DNA of 39,448 nt from Sysuimicrobium calidum (GTDB lineage: Bacteria; Sysuimicrobiota; Sysuimicrobiia; Sysuimicrobiales; Sysuimicrobiaceae): NCBI GenBank assembly GCA_031459935.1, contig JAVKHN010000016.1:1-39448 (forward strand), written 5' to 3'. The translations under genes were made by a program, and so were the position numbers. Positions 32,342 through 39,448 of this stretch are shown here, in pieces; the first letter of the stretch is position 1, and each line of letters starts with the position of its first letter. The notes beneath the pieces were generated by a model. It saw nothing but the letters and a program-made list of their open reading frames with translations. It was not told the origin of the DNA and searched no databases.

Positions 32342-32435
32342 GGGCGAACTCCTCCGCCTGCACGAGCCACCGCGACCCCTCCCTTGGCTCCCGTACCATC
32401 CTACCTAAAATGCCCGGGAGGAACCCACGTCCCTC

Positions 32436-33370
32436 TTAGACCCAGCCCGCGCGTCGGAAGATCCAGAACAGCACGCCCACCGCGAGCGCCATAAGCCCCA
32501 CGGCGAACCCCGCCCCCCACGGCGCTTTGAACGGCGGCCAGGTGCGCTCGAAGTTCATCCCGTAAAAGCCCGTGATCACCGCGCTCAGCCCGATGAGCAC
32601 TGTGAATGCCGTGAGCCGGTTCACCACCTGGTTGAGGCGGTTGGAGAGTGCGGAGAGGTAGAGATCGATGGCGCCCGTGAGCAGGTCCCGGTAGGTGTCC
32701 AGCATGTCAGAGATGCGCAGCAGGTGGTCGTAGACGTCCCGGAAGTGGTAGCGCAGGGCCTCCGTATTCAAAAAGACTAGATCGTGCCGGGTGAGCACGT
32801 TCAGCATGTCGCGCTGGGGTCCCACCACCCGCCGCATCTCCAACAGCGTCCGCTTAAGCTGAAACAGCCGCCCCAGGGCCTCTGTGGTGGGGCTTGCAAG
32901 AACCACGTCCTCAAGGTCGTCGATGGCCTCACCCAGGGTGTCCAGGACGGGGAAGTAGCCGTCCACCACGGTATCCAGGAGCGCGTAGACCACCTGAGCA
33001 GGGGCCGGTCCCGACCGCGGGTCCACCCGGTGCCAGGCCTCCTCCACCACGGGCTCTGCGTCCGGATGCACGGTCACCACGTAGCGAGCACCCAGGAGAC
33101 GTCCAGCTCCCGGAACTGGAGTCCCTCCGGATCCTGACGCACGGGGTTCAGGATGAGGAAGAGGTGATCGTCATAGGTCTCCACCTTGGGGCGCTGCCGC
33201 TGGTTGCGGGTATCCTCGATGGCAAGGGGGTGGAAGCCGAACACCTCCCGCATCACCCACACGTCCCCCTCATCCGGTCCCGTGATGTCCACCCAGACCG
33301 CTTGGCCGGAGCGCAGGAGATCGGGAAGCGCTTCGGACGTACCTGGGGGGAGGAGCACGCGCAGGCCCAC
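32436..33370 (-). pseudogene. corA: CorA-family magnesium transporter, split by a frameshift
   Basis: Two adjacent frames form one CorA. The first part (GTG 33370) has 98 codons ending LQFRELDVSWVLATW then TGA; the second (from 33080) begins MVTVHPDAEPVVEEAWHRVD. Restoring one base near 33095-33099 gives RELDVFLGARYVVTVHPDAE, the normal CorA continuation. The rest is intact: long helices, two C-terminal membrane segments and the GMN motif in GFYGMNFE. The cause is one missing base, either a real mutation or a sequence error. It would transport Mg2+, Co2+ or Ni2+ if functional. It lies 7 bases downstream of a small membrane protein gene. Confidence 0.85.
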
Positions 33371-33377
33371 CGTCGGG

Positions 33378-33740
33378 CTAAACCTCGCCCACCATGTACT
33401 TGCGGGCGAAGTTCACCACCACGGGGATCTCGAACCGCTCTCCCCGGTAGGCCCGCACCGCATAGGCCACGGACAGCAGCACCCACGCCACGAGAAACAC
33501 CAGGCCCGCGAGGAACCGGATCACGATGCCGAGCAGAGGAATGAGCCCGAAAAGGGCCGTCGCCACGTTCAGGCCCACCCAGAGCACGAACCACGCAATG
33601 CCCCAGAACAGGGCCTGCCATCCGTGGTAGCGCAAAAAGGGGTCTTTTTTCATCTCCGTGAGGACCACCACCAGGGCGATGATCCAGATGGGGTAGCCGA
33701 GGGCTGCGAGAAGCCGGCTCTCGGGTGCTTCCCGATCCAT
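33378..33740 (-). CDS. DUF4870 (Tic20-like) small membrane protein
   Basis: A 120-residue protein. ATG 33740 is chosen because GGAGGT stands upstream; an in-frame GTG at 33758 is less likely. It has about three to four hydrophobic segments (AALGYPIWIIALVVVLTEM, then YHGWQALFWGIAWFVLWVGLNV, then IVIRFLAGLVFLVAWVLLSVAYAV) with the DUF4870 mark RYHGWQALFW. The function of the family is unknown. It starts a set with corA. A strong hairpin from hsp20 separates it from that gene. Confidence 0.87.
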   Translation of the reverse strand: MDREAPESRLLAALGYPIWIIALVVVLTEMKKDPFLRYHGWQALFWGIAWFVLWVGLNVATALFGLIPLLGIVIRFLAGLVFLVAWVLLSVAYAVRAYRGERFEIPVVVNFARKYMVGEV

Positions 33741-33811
33741 TTTGGGACCTCCCTCCACGCCGGGTTCCCCCTAACCGTTCGCCCCCGGTGCACTCATCCC
33801 TGCAAGAACTT

Positions 33812-33839
33812 CCGGGCGGGGCCAGGCGGCCCCGCCCGG
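33812..33839 (-). terminator. Strong hairpin terminator candidate after hsp20
   Basis: A perfect 12-bp stem, CCGGGCGGGGCC with GGCCCCGCCCGG, and a four-base loop lie 27 bases after the hsp20 stop. The run AAGTTCTTGC that follows on the minus strand is only weakly T-rich, so efficiency is uncertain. Confidence 0.6.
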
Positions 33840-33865
33840 AGTCATCTGGGGCTTCCGCGCGGTGC

Positions 33866-34318
33866 TCACTTCACCTCCACGGGCACCTTCCGCGGACGCG
33901 CGGCCTCCGCCACGGGTAGAGCGATCTCCAGCACCCCGTGCTGGTACCGCGCGCTCACCTGGTCCGTCCTCACCTCCGCGGGCAGGTTCACGGTCCGCTC
34001 GAAGGGCCCGTAGTTCACCTCGCAGAACAGGTAGTCCTCCTGGGGGATGTCCATCTCCAGCTTCCGCTCGCCCCGTACCGTCAGCACGTTCCCCGTGACG
34101 GAGACGTCCACGGTCTTGGGGTCCACTCCGGGGAGGAAGAACCGCAGGATCAGGTGGTCCTTGTGGTAGAAGGCCTCCAGGGGCGGAACCCACGAAGCGG
34201 CACGGGTTGCGGGAGCGAGCTGTGCGGAGCCGAAGAAGCGATCAAAGAGGTTGCTGATCTCGCGCTGGATGGATCGGATCTCCTCCAAGGGATCCCACCG
34301 ACCCCAACGGGTCAGCAT
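33866..34318 (-). CDS. Hsp20/alpha-crystallin small heat shock protein
   Basis: A 150-residue small heat shock protein. Residues 1-40 are an amphipathic N-terminal arm (RWDPLEEIRSIQREISNLFDRFF). The alpha-crystallin domain covers about 45-140: HKDHLILRFFLPGVDPKTVDVSV, LTVRGERKLEMDIPQEDYLFCEVNYGPFERTV, and HGVLEIALPV, the conserved GVL element. The end RKVPVEVK holds a V-P-V motif like the I-x-I/V anchor. It acts as an ATP-independent holdase in the cytoplasm. The gene has its own promoter with an overlapping inverted repeat, which suggests repressor-controlled heat induction, and a hairpin terminator behind it. Confidence 0.95.
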   Translation of the reverse strand: MLTRWGRWDPLEEIRSIQREISNLFDRFFGSAQLAPATRAASWVPPLEAFYHKDHLILRFFLPGVDPKTVDVSVTGNVLTVRGERKLEMDIPQEDYLFCEVNYGPFERTVNLPAEVRTDQVSARYQHGVLEIALPVAEAARPRKVPVEVK

Positions 34319-34394
34319 CCTCCATCACCTCCCGAACGCTTGGTTTCGGACGTCTCGGCGCCTTGTCCAGGTCACGCCTGAGCGTCCGGTTTCA

Positions 34395-34424
34395 CTTATA
34401 GTGCGGCTTGTGGGGATTTGTCAA
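34395..34424 (-). promoter_or_regulatory. Sigma-70-type promoter of hsp20
   Basis: TTGACA (34419-34424) and TATAAG (34395-34400) on the minus strand are separated by 18 bases. Transcription would start near 34388, giving a leader of about 70 bases. The -10 overlaps the TAA stop of the PP-loop gene, so the promoter is embedded in the end of that gene. Confidence 0.75.
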
Positions 34425-35409
34425 GATGTTTTCCTTGACAACCCTCCGCCGCCCATCGGAAGGCCACCACGTGGAAGGTCCCCAGCCGCCGGTTGCCGCT
34501 GGGCAGCCACTCCACCTGGATGGGCTGGGCGAAGTCCGGCTGCATCCGGCCGTGCTGCAACCAGTACCGGGCGTGCGGGTCGCCGAGGATGGCGGGGCTC
34601 GCTTTGGCCAGGAGCACCAGGGGCCGGTCCACGAGGTGCACCTCATCGAGCTCCGGGATCTCCCGCAGGGACAGGAGCACGCGGTCCACGACCTCCCGCG
34701 GCGGCTGCGGCCGCAGGTTGAGGAGCCCGATGTTCCGGGAGAGCGGGCCGATGATCTTCACGTTCGCGAGCTCGGCGGGGAAGCCGCATGCCCGCACCAC
34801 CTCCAGGACCACCTCGTTGGCCTGCGCCACGGCCCGGCCGTGGTAGTCGGGGTTCACCAGGGGCTTGAGGAGGTGCTTGAGCTTACAGCCCTCCCGGCCC
34901 GGGTTCTCCCCGATCTTCGTCTGGGGCGGGTCAATCCCCAGTTCCCGGGCGAGCTCCCGGATCTGGGGCTTATCGAGGTCCAATAGCGGCGCGTAGATCC
35001 CGTTGCACAACTTCAGGCCCATCTTGCCCCAGGTGTCCGAGCGGTTGGCGCCTGTGAGCACGAGCCGTCCCCGGGATGCGGCCTTCACCAGGCCCAGCTT
35101 GATCTCCCGGGTGCACCGGTTGCAGGCAGGCCCGGAACTCAGGATCCGGTCCTGCAGGGCCTGGCCCAACAGACACCGTTGCGCAAGGCCCAATTTTTCC
35201 GCCATCTCCAGCACGATCTCGTTACCCCGGCGGTAGGCATACTGCCCCATGTTCACGGTGACGAGCAGCACCTTCTGCGGGCCCAGGGCCTCCTTCGCGA
35301 GGGCGGCCACCACGGTACTGTCCAGACCCCCGCTGAAGGCCACAGCCACCGGCTGCTCCCCCGTGACCCGCCGGATCTCCTCCACGAGACCTTCCCGGAG
35401 TGCGGACAT
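34396..35409 (-). CDS. PP-loop ATP pyrophosphatase family protein
   Basis: A 337-residue protein from ATG 35409. The PP-loop VAFSGGLDSTVVA is near the N-terminus and adenylates substrates, as in LarE, ExsB/QueC, TtuA and GMP synthase. Further blocks are SGPACNRCTREIKLGLV with a CxxC pair, LTGANRSDTWGKMGLKLCNG, YAPLLDLDKPQIRELARELGI and GREGCKLKHLLKPLVN. The Cys residues suggest sulfur transfer or metal binding. The C-terminal third (LSRNIGLLNLRPQPPREVVD then beta strands) resembles a dimerisation domain. I cannot choose between tRNA thiolation, cofactor synthesis and another role. The stop overlaps the hsp20 promoter, and the gene is divergent from an ABC-transporter gene. Confidence 0.8.
   Translation of the reverse strand: MSALREGLVEEIRRVTGEQPVAVAFSGGLDSTVVAALAKEALGPQKVLLVTVNMGQYAYRRGNEIVLEMAEKLGLAQRCLLGQALQDRILSSGPACNRCTREIKLGLVKAASRGRLVLTGANRSDTWGKMGLKLCNGIYAPLLDLDKPQIRELARELGIDPPQTKIGENPGREGCKLKHLLKPLVNPDYHGRAVAQANEVVLEVVRACGFPAELANVKIIGPLSRNIGLLNLRPQPPREVVDRVLLSLREIPELDEVHLVDRPLVLLAKASPAILGDPHARYWLQHGRMQPDFAQPIQVEWLPSGNRRLGTFHVVAFRWAAEGCQGKHLDKSPQAAL
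34418..34441 (-). promoter_or_regulatory. Operator-like inverted repeat over the hsp20 -35 box
   Basis: A perfect 8-base inverted repeat, TTGTCAAG-N8-CTTGACAA, covers the -35 element. Its layout resembles heat-shock operators such as HAIR (CTTGAGT-N7-ACTCAAG, bound by HspR), but the bases differ. It is not CIRCE (TTAGCACTC-N9-GAGTGCTAA). A repressor is likely; its identity is unknown. Confidence 0.65.
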
Positions 35410-35481
35410 CCCGTCTTCCACGGTACCATAGGGCTGGAAAGCACGCGCGGACCGGCCAAAAACCAGGAGGGGGGATCTGCG

Positions 35482-37059
35482 GTGAATCGGGTCCTTTCGG
35501 GAGTGGGGATACTGGCATTGCTGGTCGCGCTCAGCCTTCCGGGACAGTCGGCTCCCGCGGCCCCGCAGCCCGGGGGCGTCCTCATCGTCGGACGAGGGGT
35601 GGACTCCGTGACCCTGAGCCCGTACGCCACCGCGGCACCGGACGCGGAGGTGATCGCCCACGTGGCGGAGACCCTCTACGAGCTCACACCGGAGGGCCGC
35701 ATCGTTCCCAAGCTGGCGGAGTCCATGCCGCGGGTGAGTGCTGACGGCCGCACCATGACCATCCGGCTGCGCCGGGGCATCCGGTTCCACGACGGCACAC
35801 CGTTCGACGCCCACGCGGTGAAGTGGAACTTCGACTTCATCCTGAACCCGGAAAACCGCGTCCCCTTCCGGGGTATCCTGCTGGGAGAGGTGGCGAGCGT
35901 GGACGTGTTGGACCGCTACACGGTGCGCCTCCACCTGCGCCGGCCCTTCGTGCCGCTCCTGGCGCACCTCACCCACGACTTCCTCGCCATCCACAGCCCT
36001 GCGGCGGTGGAGCGGGCGGGCGGCATGCGGCCGCCGAACGGTGAGCCCTACGGCCGGCAGCCTGTGGGCACGGGCCCCTTCCGGCTCCGGGAGTGGGTAC
36101 GCGGGGACCGCATCGTGCTGGAGCGCAACCCGGATTACTGGGGACCCCGCAAGCCGCTCCTGGATCAGATCGTCTGGCGGGCCATCCCGGACGATGGGGC
36201 CCGGGTGCTGGCCCTGGAAGGGGGCCAAGTGCACGTGGCGGTCCGGGTGCCGCCCCGGGAGACCACGCGCCTGGCGCTCAACCGGGCCCTTCGCATTGAC
36301 CGCACGAACAGCGTGCGCACCATCTTCATCGCCTTCAACAACCAGAAGTTCACGGACGTCCGGGTGCGGCAGGCGTTCAACTACGCGGTCAACAAGCGGG
36401 CCATCGTGCAGACGGTGCTGGGCGGAGCCGCCCGGGTCTCGGACGCCCCCATCTCCCCTGGCATCGTGGGCTATGCGCCCATCCAGCCAGGCGGGTGGCC
36501 GTACGACGTGAACCGGGCCAAGCAGCTGCTTGCGGAGGCCGGGTACGGCGGCGGCCTCACCGTGACCCTCCTGCACCCCACGGGCCGGTACGTGCAGGAC
36601 GCAGCGGTGGCGGCCGCGGTGCAGGCCCAGCTGAGGGCCGCGGGGATCCACGCGCGGCTGCAGACCATGGAGTGGGCCGCCTACCTCGCGTACACCAACC
36701 AGCCCGTGGACCGCACGCCCGTGGAGGCGTTCATGCTGGGGTGGGGGACGGTGACGGGGGACGCGGACTATGGGCTCTTTAGCCTGTTTCACAGCAGCCA
36801 GTGGGCGCCCGCGGGTTTTAACCGGGCCTTCTACCGGAATCCGCAGGTGGATCAGCTGCTGGACCAGGCCCGCAGCGAGCTGAACCCCGCCCGACGGGCG
36901 GACCTGTACAAGCAGGCCATGACCCTGATCTGGCGGGATGCACCCTGGATCTTCCTGCACAGCGAGTCCCAGACCACGGGCGTGCGGCGGGAGGTCCAGG
37001 GCCTCGTGGTGCACCCCACGGAGCGGATCCTGGCGCACACGGCCTGGCTGCGCCGGTAG
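35482..37059 (+). CDS. Peptide/nickel-type ABC transporter substrate-binding protein (SBP family 5)
   Basis: A 525-residue secreted binding protein (GTG 35482 after GGAGGGGGGA). A signal peptide lies at about 1-27 (VGILALLVALSLPGQSAPA); no lipobox Cys is visible. Family 5 features include HVAETLYELTPEGRIVPKLAESM, LRRGIRFHDGTPFDAHAVKWNF, GTGPFRLREWVRGDRIVLERN, DYWGPRK, QAFNYAVNKRAIV and VQAQLRAAGIHARLQTMEWAAY. Such proteins capture oligopeptides, dipeptides or nickel complexes outside the membrane. The permease gene follows with a 1-base overlap. The actual ligand is not determinable. Confidence 0.94.
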   Translation: MNRVLSGVGILALLVALSLPGQSAPAAPQPGGVLIVGRGVDSVTLSPYATAAPDAEVIAHVAETLYELTPEGRIVPKLAESMPRVSADGRTMTIRLRRGIRFHDGTPFDAHAVKWNFDFILNPENRVPFRGILLGEVASVDVLDRYTVRLHLRRPFVPLLAHLTHDFLAIHSPAAVERAGGMRPPNGEPYGRQPVGTGPFRLREWVRGDRIVLERNPDYWGPRKPLLDQIVWRAIPDDGARVLALEGGQVHVAVRVPPRETTRLALNRALRIDRTNSVRTIFIAFNNQKFTDVRVRQAFNYAVNKRAIVQTVLGGAARVSDAPISPGIVGYAPIQPGGWPYDVNRAKQLLAEAGYGGGLTVTLLHPTGRYVQDAAVAAAVQAQLRAAGIHARLQTMEWAAYLAYTNQPVDRTPVEAFMLGWGTVTGDADYGLFSLFHSSQWAPAGFNRAFYRNPQVDQLLDQARSELNPARRADLYKQAMTLIWRDAPWIFLHSESQTTGVRREVQGLVVHPTERILAHTAWLRR

Positions 37060-37979
37060 TGTGGCGCTACCTCGCGAAGCGCCTGCTGCTCGCGGTCCCG
37101 GTCCTGTTCGGGGTCTCCGTGGTGGTCTTCGCAGCCATCCGCCTGATCCCCGGGGACCCTGCCCAGATCATGGCGGGGCAGGCGGCCACGCAGGAGGTGG
37201 TGGAGGAGATCCGGAGGTCTCTGGGGCTTGACCAACCCCTCCCCGTCCAGTACCTGTACTTCCTCCGGAATGTCCTGCGCGGGGACCTGGGGCGTTCCCT
37301 CTTCAACGGAGCGCCCGTGGTGGAGGAACTCGGGCAGCGGTTTCCCCGCACGGTGCGGCTAGCTCTGGCCAGCATGGCCGTGGCCACCCTCATCGGGATT
37401 CCCGCGGGGATCGCGGCGGCCACCCACCGTCTCTCGTGGGTGGACACCCTGGTGATGGTCCTGGCCCTCGTCGGGGTCTCCATCCCGGTGTTCTGGTTAG
37501 GGCTTAACCTCATTCTGGTCTTCTCCGTGCGCCTGGGGTGGCTGCCGGCCTTCGGATACGAAACCTGGCGGCACCTCGTGCTTCCCTCCGTGACCCTCGG
37601 GACCGCGAGCGCCGCGGTGATCGCCCGCATGACCCGGTCCAGCATGCTGGAGGTCCTGGGACAGGACTACGTGCGGACCGCGCGGGCCAAAGGGCTCCCG
37701 GAGCGGGCGGTGGTGTACCGTCACGCCCTGCGCAATGCCCTCATCCCCGTGGTCACCATCCTCGGGCTGCAGCTTGGGACGCTGCTTTCGGGTGCCGTGC
37801 TCACGGAGACGGTGTTCGCGTGGCCCGGGATCGGGCGGCTTTTGGTGGACGCGGTGCTGGCCCGGGACTACCCTGTGATCCAGGGCACCGTCCTCCTCAT
37901 CGCCGCCACCTTCGTGGCGCTCAACGTGGCGGTGGACGTCCTGTATGCCCTCCTCGACCCCCGAATCCGGTATGCCTAG
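37059..37979 (+). CDS. ABC transporter permease, DppB/OppB type
   Basis: A 306-residue inner-membrane protein with six membrane helices. It opens WRYLAKRLLLAVPVLFGVSVVVFAAIRLIPGDPAQ, the DppB signature. The cytoplasmic EAA loop is seen in VLGQDYVRTARAKGLPERAVVYRHALRNALIPVVT, the contact point for an ATPase. It forms the channel together with DppC. The GTG start shares one base with the TAG of the binding protein gene. DppC overlaps its end by eight bases. Confidence 0.95.
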   Translation: MWRYLAKRLLLAVPVLFGVSVVVFAAIRLIPGDPAQIMAGQAATQEVVEEIRRSLGLDQPLPVQYLYFLRNVLRGDLGRSLFNGAPVVEELGQRFPRTVRLALASMAVATLIGIPAGIAAATHRLSWVDTLVMVLALVGVSIPVFWLGLNLILVFSVRLGWLPAFGYETWRHLVLPSVTLGTASAAVIARMTRSSMLEVLGQDYVRTARAKGLPERAVVYRHALRNALIPVVTILGLQLGTLLSGAVLTETVFAWPGIGRLLVDAVLARDYPVIQGTVLLIAATFVALNVAVDVLYALLDPRIRYA

Positions 37980-38889
37980 TCCGCGGGCGGATCTTCCGGC
38001 CCGGAATGGGCCCGCACCCCCCGCACTCCTCGAGCGCCCGAGGCCCGTGTGGTCCGCGGGGGTGGTGGTGTGGCGGCAGCTGCGCCGCAGCCGCTCAGCC
38101 CACCTCGGTCTGGGGATCCTCACGACCTTCGCCCTGTGCGGGCTGCTGGCCCCCGTGCTGGCTCCCTACGATCCCTACGCCTCGGACCTGGAACGGAGCC
38201 TGCGTCCCCCAAGCCGGGAACACTGGTTGGGGACAGACGAGCTGGGCCGGGACATCCTGAGCCGCATCCTGTACGGCGCGCGTCTGTCGATGGGGATCGG
38301 GACCATCGCGGTGGGGATCGGAGTGGTGCTGGGAGTCCCCATCGGACTTTTTTCCGGGTATTTCGGCGGGTGGGTGGATCTGGTGGCCCAGCGGGTGGTG
38401 GACGTCCTGCTCGCCTTTCCCAGCACCGTGCTCGCCATCCTCATGGTGGTGATCCTCGGGGTGGGGCTGCAGAACGTGATGATCGCGGTGGGCGTGGTCT
38501 CTGTGCCCACTTACGCACGGCTCGTGCGGGCCCAGGTGCTCTCCCTCAAGGAACAGGCCTTCGTGGAGGCCGCCCGCGCCCTGGGCGCGGGGACCGGGCG
38601 CATCCTGTTCCGACACCTCCTCCCCAACACGGTGGCGGTGCTCATCGTACAGACCACCCTGCAGGTGGGGAGCGCCATCCTGTCCGCGGCGGCGTTGGGG
38701 TTTCTGGGGCTCGGGGTACAGCAGCCCACCGCGGAGTGGGGGGCCATGCTCTCCACGGCCCGACAGTACATCCAGCTCGCGCCCCACACCCTGGTCTTCC
38801 CGGGGCTCGCCATCCTGCTTACCGTGCTCGGGTTCAATCTGTTCGGCGACGGCCTCCGGGACGCCCTCGATCCCCGCCTGCGGCTGTGA
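37972..38889 (+). CDS. ABC transporter permease, DppC/OppC type
   Basis: A 305-residue permease. ATG 37972 is preferred; an upstream in-frame start at 37945 lies inside dppB. The N-terminal cytoplasmic stretch is followed by a first helix, LGLGILTTFALCGLLAPVLAPYDPY. HWLGTDELGRDILSRILYGARLS is the OppC/DppC block, and the EAA loop is EQAFVEAARALGAGTGRILFRHLLPN. No ATPase gene (dppD/dppF) follows; a tRNA gene and then a minus-strand gene do. The transporter must borrow ATPases encoded elsewhere. Confidence 0.95.
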   Translation: MPSPRADLPARNGPAPPALLERPRPVWSAGVVVWRQLRRSRSAHLGLGILTTFALCGLLAPVLAPYDPYASDLERSLRPPSREHWLGTDELGRDILSRILYGARLSMGIGTIAVGIGVVLGVPIGLFSGYFGGWVDLVAQRVVDVLLAFPSTVLAILMVVILGVGLQNVMIAVGVVSVPTYARLVRAQVLSLKEQAFVEAARALGAGTGRILFRHLLPNTVAVLIVQTTLQVGSAILSAAALGFLGLGVQQPTAEWGAMLSTARQYIQLAPHTLVFPGLAILLTVLGFNLFGDGLRDALDPRLRL

Positions 38890-38911
38890 GGTGCGCTACA
38901 CTATTGGATCC

Positions 38912-39001
38912 GGAGGGGTGCCAGAGCGGTTGAATGGGGCGGTCTTGAAAACCGCTAGGGTGGAAGCACCCTCGGGGGTTCGAATCCCTCCCCCTCCGCC
39001 A
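38912..39001 (+). tRNA. tRNA-Ser (anticodon UGA)
   Basis: A complete class II tRNA. Acceptor arms GGAGGGG and CCCCTCC pair, the discriminator base is G and the CCA end is encoded. The D arm contains GAGCGGTTGAATGGGG. The anticodon stem GCGGT/ACCGC encloses CTTGAAA with anticodon TGA (38946-38948). A long variable arm, GGTGGAAGCACC, is typical of serine tRNAs, and the T arm has GGTTCGAAT. It reads UCA and probably UCG serine codons. A TACACT box at 38897-38902 may be a -10 element; no -35 is clear. Confidence 0.98.
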
Positions 39002-39031
39002 CGGATCCCAATCCCCTCCGGCGCCCGACCC

Positions 39032-39448
39032 TCAAGTCCGCCCGGCTTCCTCCTCGAGGACCTGCAGGAACGCCTCCACCACCCTGGGGTCGAACTCCCT
39101 GCCCGCTCCATTCCGGAGGTAATCGAGGGCCTGCTCGTGGCTCCACGCCTTCCGGTACGGGCGGTCCGAGGTCAGGGCGTCGTACACGTCCACCGCCGCG
39201 AAGATCCGGGCCGCAAGCGGGATCTCCTCCCCCGCCAGTCCCCTCGGATATCCGCTCCCGTCCCACCGCTCGTGGTGACAGTACGGGATGTCCAGGGCCG
39301 CGCGCAGGGACTCGATGGGCCACAGCAGCTCCCGGGCGTATTCCGGGTGCCGCCGCATCATCGCCCACTCCTCCTCCGTGAGCGGCCCGGGCTTGAGGAG
39401 GATGTGGTCGGGGATCGCGATCTTCCCGATGTCGTGGAGGAGGGCTCC
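39032..39448 (-). CDS. HD-GYP domain protein, C-terminal part (partial at window edge)
   Basis: The last 138 codons of a gene running in from beyond the right edge. The HD motif is in GALLHDIGKIAIPDHILLKPG. It continues LTEEEWAMMRRHPEYA, HHERWDGSGYPRGLAGEEIPLAARI, the GYP motif (GSGYP), and VDVYDALTSDRPYRKAW, then FDPRVVEAFL. This is an HD-GYP cyclic-di-GMP phosphodiesterase domain with its expected metal ligands in place. The upstream portion, likely a sensory or receiver domain, is not visible. The gene converges on tRNA-Ser. Confidence 0.93.
   Translation of the reverse strand, partial: GALLHDIGKIAIPDHILLKPGPLTEEEWAMMRRHPEYARELLWPIESLRAALDIPYCHHERWDGSGYPRGLAGEEIPLAARIFAAVDVYDALTSDRPYRKAWSHEQALDYLRNGAGREFDPRVVEAFLQVLEEEAGRT

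Noticed and set aside
35410..37038. Long minus-strand frame over the binding-protein gene
   Set aside because: The antisense translation is rich in His, Gly, Arg and Val without domain patterns. Only the part below 35409 is the PP-loop protein.
1..39448. CRISPR array, insertion sequence or prophage
   Set aside because: No regularly spaced repeats, transposase, integrase, attachment-site duplication or phage structural gene was found. The tRNA-Ser has no integrase next to it.

Overview
This is a GC-rich bacterial chromosome segment, densely packed with genes. No plasmid, phage, IS or CRISPR structure is visible. Several marker families point to a monoderm or Terrabacteria-type lineage: a MurT/GatD pair (amidation of lipid II), a coproporphyrin-type heme set (HemQ, HemE, HemH), a prkA-yhbH-spoVR operon, an anti-sigma factor with TPRs, and a LysM-NlpC/P60 wall hydrolase. 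GTG starts are frequent and gene ends often overlap by 1-4 bases. I cannot assign a genus. High GC, an Hsp20 and compact operons would fit a thermophilic or hot-environment bacterium, but that is inference.

Layout. 1-1265 (minus): a secreted trypsin-like protease cut by the window edge and a DUF4258-like protein. 1398-3656 (plus): ECF-type sigma factor, membrane anti-sigma/TPR protein, a possible micro-ORF and a small VOC protein. 3660-4546 (minus): a GGDEF remnant and PxpA. 4655-6622 (plus): an orphan membrane histidine kinase. 6588-8409 (minus): two-domain VOC dioxygenase, metallo-beta-lactamase-fold hydrolase and a hypothetical protein. 8500-9402 (plus): EamA transporter. 9399-17019 (minus): GatD, MurT, LysM-NlpC/P60, DUF151 nuclease-like protein, SpoVR, YhbH, PrkA. 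The prkA operon has a near-consensus promoter and a highly structured leader.

17428-23666 (plus): one compact probable operon. It holds a MucR-like/HTH_17 regulator, HemQ, a YhbP-like flavin-fold protein, a four-helix CopD/HemJ-like membrane protein, HemE, HemH, a ring-cleaving dioxygenase-like protein, a small zincin and a homocysteine methyltransferase-like enzyme. 23663-35409 (minus): fused malic enzyme, a frameshifted nucleotidyltransferase remnant, four minor pseudopilin genes behind a leader with an attenuator-like terminator, stand-alone CoaB, QueG, a frameshifted CorA, a DUF4870 membrane protein, Hsp20 with an operator-like repeat over its promoter, and a PP-loop ATPase. 35482-38889 (plus): peptide ABC transporter binding protein and two permeases, with no ATPases. 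Then come tRNA-Ser(UGA) and a partial HD-GYP gene on the minus strand.

Main points of interest: the heme operon, which has a HemJ-like membrane protein but no recognised coproporphyrinogen oxidase; the pilus-operon leader, a candidate unassigned riboswitch or attenuator; the hsp20 operator; and three decayed or frameshifted genes (GGDEF tail, MNT nucleotidyltransferase, CorA).
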